Origin: Nocardia anocheti
GTDB taxonomy: Bacteria; Actinomycetota; Actinomycetes; Mycobacteriales; Mycobacteriaceae
Length of the DNA: 64,000 nt
NCBI RefSeq assembly: GCF_029675105.1
Contig: NZ_JAQQFV010000006.1
Span: 432,514 to 496,513, forward strand
Direction: 5' to 3'
How positions within the stretch are numbered: the stretch's first letter is position 1; each line of letters starts with the position of its first letter. Of this stretch, positions 58,810 to 64,000 are shown piece by piece. The notes under the pieces were generated by a model that was not told the origin of the DNA, did no database searches, and saw only the letters and a program-made list of their open reading frames with translations. The translations under genes were made by a program, and so were the position numbers.

Positions 58810-61800
58810 TGGCCGCCAACCCGCTGATCGCGGCCAAGGAAGACTCCACCACCGCCTATAGCGGTATCAGCTGCATCGAAACCGTGACCGGTGTCTCCGA
58901 CGCCATCTCCTCGGGTTCCTGGATCGAGGCAGGCCTGGGAGTCCTCGGCGGCGCCGCGGACCTGTTCTCGCTGGCTGTCGACCCCCTGGGCACTTTGGCT
59001 TCCTACGGTGTCGGCTGGCTCATCGAACACTGCGAACCCCTGCAGAAGGCATTGAACTGGATCGCTGGTGATCCCGACCAGATCGAGGCCTACGCCAAAA
59101 CCTGGGACAACGTCGCCACCCGCATCACCGAAGTAGCCAACACCCAGAAATCCGCCGTCGAGAAAGACGTCGCCGACTGGACCGGCCAAGCCGCGACCGC
59201 CTACAAGACCCACGCTAGCGACACCACCAACCTGCTCTCGGCCGCCTCGGGCGCGGCCACCACAGCGGCATCAGCGATCCGCTTGGCCGGCGGTGTCGTG
59301 GCCGCGGTCCGCCAAACCGTGCGTGACCTGGTCTCCCAAACCGTGGCCCGCCTGGCGGTCTGGGCGGCCGAGGCAGTGTTCTCCCTCGGCCTGGCCACCC
59401 CGGTGATCGCGGTCCAGGCGACCGCCTACATCGCCAAGACCACGGCGATGATCTCGAAACTGTTCTCGAAACTGGCCAAGACGATGTCGAAGCTGATGCC
59501 GCTGCTGAAGAAGCTCAAGTCAGCCTTCGGCGACATCGCCAAGGCCTTCAAGAAGACCAAGACCGGCGGCAAGAACGCCGACACCACGCCCGCGTCGACC
59601 AAACCGAAAGGCAAAGGTGGCGACAGCGATTCCCCCGATACCACTCCCGCCGGAACCAAAGGCGACGACACCAGCCCGGCCTCGACACCGGACACCCCCA
59701 ACACCCCACGCGATCCCAGCGACACCAATTCCGGCGCCCCGAACCAGGCACGCAAGGGCGATTCTCCCGACACCCAGGACGCCAAAGGCACCTGTGGCCG
59801 CATCGAACCGGTCGATATGGCCACCGGGGAATACTTCGTCCCGATCGTCGATCTGGAACTACCCGGCGTCCTGCCGGTCGTGCTGTGGCGGCGTCACCGC
59901 TCCAACTATCGCTACGGGCGCTGGTTCGGCCCGTCCTGGTCGACCTTCCTGGACATGCGACTCATCGTCGACCACGCCGGGGTCACCTTCATCGGTGAAG
60001 ACGGCATGCTGCTGTCCTACCCCCACACCGCCCCCGGCCTCGAGGTCGTGCCACAACACGGTGATCATCCCTGGCCACTGACTCTCACCGACCACGGCTA
60101 CCGCATCCACGACCCCGAACGCGAAATCACCTGGCATTTCGCCGCATTGGACCCCGAGTCCGAAGCCCTCGGCGACTACCCGATCGCCGGCATCTCCGAC
60201 CGCCACGACAACTGGATCCGCCACCACTACCACCCCAACCGCCACCCCAGCCACCTCACCTCTTCCGGTGGCTACAACGTCACCTTCACCACCGCCGAAG
60301 ACCGTGTCACCACCATCACCGTCGACGGCACCGACGAACACGGCGACCTTGTCTCCACCCTGCTGCGTGAATTCGCCTACCAGGCAGGCGATCTCGTCGC
60401 CGTCACCAACAGCGTCGGCGGTACGACCCACTACACCTACGACCGCGCCCACCGCATGCTCACCTGGCGCGACCCCGACAACACCCACTTCGCCAACACC
60501 TACGACGAACTCGGCCGGATCGTCCGCCAAGAAGGCACCGACGGCATCCTCAACGCCACCGTCTCCTACGAAACCCTGCCCAACAACTGGGGCACCCGCA
60601 CCCACGTCACCAACTCCGTCGGCGCGTCCTGGACCTACGAATTCGACTCCCAGAAACGCCTACTCGTCGAAACCGACCCCTACGGCGCGGCCACCCGCAC
60701 CGACTACGCCGACCCGGTCAACCGCCAACCCCACCGCATCATCGCCCCCGACCTGGCCACCACCGTCTACGTCCGCAACACCGACGACAACCTCGTCCGC
60801 CTCCAACGCCCCGACAACCACTCGATCACCATCGACTACCACTCGCGCAACCGCCCTGCAGCGATCACCAACGCCGACGGCACCGTCACCCGATACGAAT
60901 ACGACGACGCCGGAAACGTCGCCACGATCACCGACCCCGACGGAGTCGCGCTACACCAGACCTACCACGCGAACGGTGCGGTCGAGAGCAGAACCGAAGC
61001 CGGTGGCACAACAACGATCGAGGTCGACCCAGCTGGTGAACCGATCCGCGTGACAGACCCACACGGCGCCACCTCCACGATCACGCGCGATCATTTCGGC
61101 AGACCGATCGCTATCACCGATCCGCTGGGAAATGTCACTCGATACACATGGTCAGCAGAAGGAAACCCGCTCACCCGCCTCGACCCCGACGGGTATGAAG
61201 AGCACTGGACTTGGAACAGCAGCGGCAAACTGCTCGAACATTCAGACCGCGTCGCCAACTGTAATCGCTACACCTACGGCCCATTCGGCCTCCTACAAAC
61301 CCACACCGCACCCGATGCCGCCGTCACAGGCTACATTTGGGACACCGAACAGCAGCTGATCTCGATCACGAACCCGCTCGGACAGTCCTGGTCGTATTTG
61401 TACGACATGGTCGGTCGAGTGTCATCGGAAATCGACTACAACGGATCGACCACCGAATACCGTCACACCACCACCGGGCTCGTCGCGATGGTAACACCAG
61501 CGACCGGGATACCGCGCCATCATACTTACAACGAACTCGGCCAATTAATCGGCATCCGCGCAGAAACCAGCGAATACGCTACCTTTGCGTACTCGCCTGC
61601 GGGACATCTCATTACAGCGACCAGCGCTAGCAAATCAACTAACACCAACCACACCGTCCGATATACCCGCACCCCCGCCGGTCGACTCGTCCGTCACCAA
61701 CTCGACGACCTTCCACCTACCACCTACAGCTACGACCAACACGGACGCAGCATCAGCCGCAGCAATCCGAGCGGTAAGATCACCGAGTGGTCCTATGGCG

Positions 61801-62504
61801 CCGGGAGCCGTATCACTGCCCTCACCATCAATGACCACCCGATCGAATTTGAATATGACTCACTCAGCCGGCACATCGGCTGGAAAGTCGGAGCCTTCGA
61901 ACACGGTCAGCACTACGATTCGGTCGGACAGATCGGGACACGCACCCTCGCACTCCGCGGCGCAGGCATACAGCATCTTCGCCATGACGAATACACGCGA
62001 CGTCCAGATGGCTACGTTATCGAGCATCGCACACGCTGGAGTAACAACCGAACGGTCACTCGCGCATACGATCTCGACCCGGTCGGACGAGTTTACGCGG
62101 TCACCGCAGGGAACAACGTAACTCAGCAGTACGGCTACGACAAACTCGGCAACATAAGGTCAGCCTCTAACGAGCAGATCATCAATGTCAGCGAATTACC
62201 GAAAAGCAATCTTGCCGAACGCCTGGAATACAACGGCAACTTGCTGACTCGGCGTGGTCGCACACTGTATCACTACGATGATGCCGGACGTCTCATCAGG
62301 AAAGAAATACGCCGGATATCACGAAAACCAATCCAGTGGCATTATCGCTACAACGCATTTGATCAACTCTCCGACGTATTCACGCCGGACCGTCAATGGT
62401 GGCAATATTCCTACGATGCACACGGAAGACGAGTATCAAAGAAACTCCTGTCCGGAGACCAATCACTGATCGAATGCCACAACTACGTCTGGGATCACAC
62501 CTAG
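58809..62504 (+). CDS. WXG-RHS polymorphic toxin, truncated by an in-frame TAG
   Basis: The visible product has 1231 residues. An N-terminal helical type VII domain carries a WxG turn at 124-126 (DWTGQAATAY) and a hydrophobic region at about 150-215, followed by a Lys/Pro/Thr-rich linker (250-330). A DUF6531 start follows (CGRIEPVDMATGEYF), then some twenty YD/RHS repeats (for example YTYDRAHRMLTWRDPDN). RHS shells encapsulate a C-terminal toxin. The frame stops at TAG 62502-62504, exactly where the family continues YVWDGTQLIE-like, and the same frame goes on without interruption for 278 more codons. It may be a decayed gene, a readthrough site or a sequence error. Confidence 0.85.
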   Translation: MAANPLIAAKEDSTTAYSGISCIETVTGVSDAISSGSWIEAGLGVLGGAADLFSLAVDPLGTLASYGVGWLIEHCEPLQKALNWIAGDPDQIEAYAKTWDNVATRITEVANTQKSAVEKDVADWTGQAATAYKTHASDTTNLLSAASGAATTAASAIRLAGGVVAAVRQTVRDLVSQTVARLAVWAAEAVFSLGLATPVIAVQATAYIAKTTAMISKLFSKLAKTMSKLMPLLKKLKSAFGDIAKAFKKTKTGGKNADTTPASTKPKGKGGDSDSPDTTPAGTKGDDTSPASTPDTPNTPRDPSDTNSGAPNQARKGDSPDTQDAKGTCGRIEPVDMATGEYFVPIVDLELPGVLPVVLWRRHRSNYRYGRWFGPSWSTFLDMRLIVDHAGVTFIGEDGMLLSYPHTAPGLEVVPQHGDHPWPLTLTDHGYRIHDPEREITWHFAALDPESEALGDYPIAGISDRHDNWIRHHYHPNRHPSHLTSSGGYNVTFTTAEDRVTTITVDGTDEHGDLVSTLLREFAYQAGDLVAVTNSVGGTTHYTYDRAHRMLTWRDPDNTHFANTYDELGRIVRQEGTDGILNATVSYETLPNNWGTRTHVTNSVGASWTYEFDSQKRLLVETDPYGAATRTDYADPVNRQPHRIIAPDLATTVYVRNTDDNLVRLQRPDNHSITIDYHSRNRPAAITNADGTVTRYEYDDAGNVATITDPDGVALHQTYHANGAVESRTEAGGTTTIEVDPAGEPIRVTDPHGATSTITRDHFGRPIAITDPLGNVTRYTWSAEGNPLTRLDPDGYEEHWTWNSSGKLLEHSDRVANCNRYTYGPFGLLQTHTAPDAAVTGYIWDTEQQLISITNPLGQSWSYLYDMVGRVSSEIDYNGSTTEYRHTTTGLVAMVTPATGIPRHHTYNELGQLIGIRAETSEYATFAYSPAGHLITATSASKSTNTNHTVRYTRTPAGRLVRHQLDDLPPTTYSYDQHGRSISRSNPSGKITEWSYGAGSRITALTINDHPIEFEYDSLSRHIGWKVGAFEHGQHYDSVGQIGTRTLALRGAGIQHLRHDEYTRRPDGYVIEHRTRWSNNRTVTRAYDLDPVGRVYAVTAGNNVTQQYGYDKLGNIRSASNEQIINVSELPKSNLAERLEYNGNLLTRRGRTLYHYDDAGRLIRKEIRRISRKPIQWHYRYNAFDQLSDVFTPDRQWWQYSYDAHGRRVSKKLLSGDQSLIECHNYVWDHT

Positions 62505-62531
62505 CTGATCGAGCACGAATCCCGGAATTCG

Positions 62532-63338
62532 GTGACTTCGTGGGACTACAGCCCTGGAAGCTATCGGCCAATAGCTCAAACGATCATCGATGCTTCCGGC
62601 CGCAACGAGCACGCAACATATGCGATCGCTACCGATTTGGTCGGCACACCCACCGAAATTCTCGATATTGAGAATGGAACCATCGCCGTGGCTGCAGAAG
62701 CCGACCTATGGGGAAAATCTAAGGCGCCGAATGCAAGTGGGGATATCCTCAGATTCCCAGGCCAACAATATGACGCAGAGAGCGGGCTACACTACAACTA
62801 CAAGCGTTACTACGATCCCGAAACCGGTCGATATACAACTAACGATCCACTTGGCCTCGGCCCATCCCTCAACCCCAACATATACCCACACAATCCCACA
62901 ATGTGGATCGACCCTTTGGGTCTCACTTCAACGCCGAGCTGTGGAGGTAGCAACGCAAATGCCCCTATTACCACCCCACAACAACATGCGGTGCCTCAGA
63001 CACAACCGACCACGCCAAGTTCCGCACCATACAACATTCCGGTTGATCAGAACGGCATACCGGTCGGTGGACACACCTCGGGCACCAGCAGGCCGCCCAC
63101 GATGGGCGCGACCCCTAATTCTGTTTACACACGGACAGGTTCGAACGGCGTCCCTGTCCAAAATACAATCTATAATGGAGATGGAAACGCGGTCGGGCAT
63201 TTCGACTTCAAGACGCACCCCGGAACATCGGGCCCGCACGGTCATGTATTCACCACCCCCGGAACGATTGAAGGGCACGGCGCGGGTGCCGCTCACATAC
63301 CTGCCTCCAATCTGCCTCCAGGGTGGGATATACACTAG
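62532..63338 (+). pseudogene. C-terminal RHS core and toxin tip, same frame as the upstream RHS gene
   Basis: It continues the RHS protein after the TAG: the terminal core motif FPGQQYDAESGLHYNYKRYY, DPETGRYTTNDPLGL and WIDPLGL (the autoproteolysis-site region), then a divergent tip of about 130 residues ending with HFDFKTHPGTSGPHGHVF and AHIPASNLPPGW. The His/Asp/Lys-rich tip looks like a small RNase-type toxin, but no family is assigned. The GTG at 62532 could allow reinitiation, with only a weak ribosome-binding site. G+C drops clearly from about 62.1 kb. Confidence 0.7.
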
Positions 63339-63371
63339 AAGAACACATATAGACTCCACGGGAGGGTGTTA

Positions 63372-63854
63372 ATGAAGCTGGAACCAGAGAGTGTTGATGC
63401 ATTTCTTTCGAGGTTCTTCTTCTTTGAAGATGGCTCGATCGTTGGAGTCAGTTTAGAACTTCAACCTGCGACGGAAGTGCGCGTCATCATTACCATCGAC
63501 GCGATGGAGTCTTCGAGGACTGCCATTGCTGATTCCGTGAGTGCCACCGGAGATATCGTATGGCGTAAGGTCAGAATGACGATAGAAGGTGTATCGGCGT
63601 ATCGGTTTCTAGCCAGCGAAAGGTTCACCTACAATACCCTTTCCGACGGCATACAACTCGCTGTAGGTCCGAATGAATGCGTATTGGATCTCAACCCCGC
63701 GATCGGTGACGATTGGTCGCCCACCACACCAGGGTCGGGCTCCTGGTCCGCTCAGCAAGTGTTTTCCGCGATCGACAGCGATGGGATCAATGGCGAGTGC
63801 ACACGCCAGTTCGTCGTCGGGAAGAGTATCTCAATCGAGGTGTCGTCAATATAA
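63372..63854 (+). CDS. putative immunity protein for the RHS toxin
   Basis: The 160-residue soluble protein lies 33 bp after the toxin tip with GGGAGG 6-7 nt before ATG 63372. It is acidic, with strands alternating in a beta-rich pattern, and has no recognised domain. Position directly after a polymorphic-toxin tip and matching low G+C are the only grounds for calling it immunity. The remaining 146 bp of the window hold no supported gene. Confidence 0.6.
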   Translation: MKLEPESVDAFLSRFFFFEDGSIVGVSLELQPATEVRVIITIDAMESSRTAIADSVSATGDIVWRKVRMTIEGVSAYRFLASERFTYNTLSDGIQLAVGPNECVLDLNPAIGDDWSPTTPGSGSWSAQQVFSAIDSDGINGECTRQFVVGKSISIEVSSI

Positions 63855-64000
63855 TCCCTCCACGTGCACGCCGACCAGTCGCATCATTGTCGCCTTGTTC
63901 CGCACAACACCGACTCGATCTCTATAGGCGCATCGAACGTCGGCTCGGTTACCCCGGATCGAAGGTCGGCCACCTTGGAGCTCTTAACAGGATCTGTCGG

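Noticed and set aside
54977..63854. Complete ESX secretion locus
   Set aside because: No EccB/C/D/E or MycP gene is present; only chaperone, substrate-like and toxin genes.
1..64000. tRNA, rRNA or riboswitch genes
   Set aside because: No cloverleaf, anticodon-loop or known riboswitch core was recognised in any intergenic region; a covariance-model scan would be needed to exclude them fully.

Overview
The window is a high-GC actinobacterial chromosome segment, most likely Nocardia or a close mycolate-containing relative. The case rests on gene order. galE, ideR, sigB, DUF3099, DUF3039, YihY, sigA, ppgK, suhB, cei, DUF4193, DUF3093, dut, DUF3710, alpha/beta hydrolase, OB-fold protein, DUF3159, ceoC/ceoB, an APC permease, an RNA methyltransferase and dxs follow the order of the Mycobacterium tuberculosis Rv2711-Rv2682c block (recalled from knowledge, not searched here). 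Lineage-specific genes interrupt that backbone, and EspG-type and ESX-substrate-like genes fit Nocardia.

Layout. 1-12 kb: end of a DUF4192 gene, ideR-galE, an AcuC deacetylase/acyltransferase operon, sigB with a readable ECF-type promoter, a methyltransferase, a VOC protein and an MFS carrier. 12-24.8 kb: DUF3039, YihY, a DEAD-like helicase followed by degenerate repeats, a TetR/SDR pair with three operator copies, a SNF2-SWIM operon with a probable CTG start, a second TetR, a KhtTU-like K+/H+ antiporter and an MHYT sensor. 25-32.6 kb: sigA, ppgK, suhB, cei, dut and conserved envelope or unknown genes.

32.69-42.41 kb: a compact 9.7-kb integrated element lies between two genes that are adjacent in relatives. 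It is bounded by a 15-bp imperfect direct repeat (14/15) carrying a -10-like hexamer. It encodes a tyrosine integrase, a leaderless XRE repressor, a divergent AlpA-type excisionase, an AAA/RecA-fold ATPase followed by six iteron-like 9-mers in two inverted clusters, a WhiB protein, a run of small overlapping unknown genes, and a divergent XRE-TPR / resolvase-like pair. No capsid, terminase or conjugation gene is visible. The layout resembles a phage satellite (PICI-like island) more than a prophage or conjugative element.

42.4-54 kb: conserved backbone resumes (OB-fold, DUF3159, an inserted SigD/ShbA-like ECF sigma factor, CeoBC and a KimA-like permease for potassium, RNA methyltransferase, SIMPL, a glutaminase-STAS-cNMP fusion, dxs). 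54.9-63.9 kb: a type VII secretion-associated island, with an EspG chaperone and helical/proline-rich and DUF3558 lipoprotein partners on the minus strand. An EspC-like target and a large WXG-RHS polymorphic toxin lie on the plus strand. The toxin is cut by one in-frame TAG before its C-terminal tip and is followed by a likely immunity gene; base composition drops sharply over the toxin tip.

A recurring regulatory theme is leaderless transcription: at least ten genes have a TANNNT hexamer 6-8 nt before an ATG or GTG start and no Shine-Dalgarno sequence.
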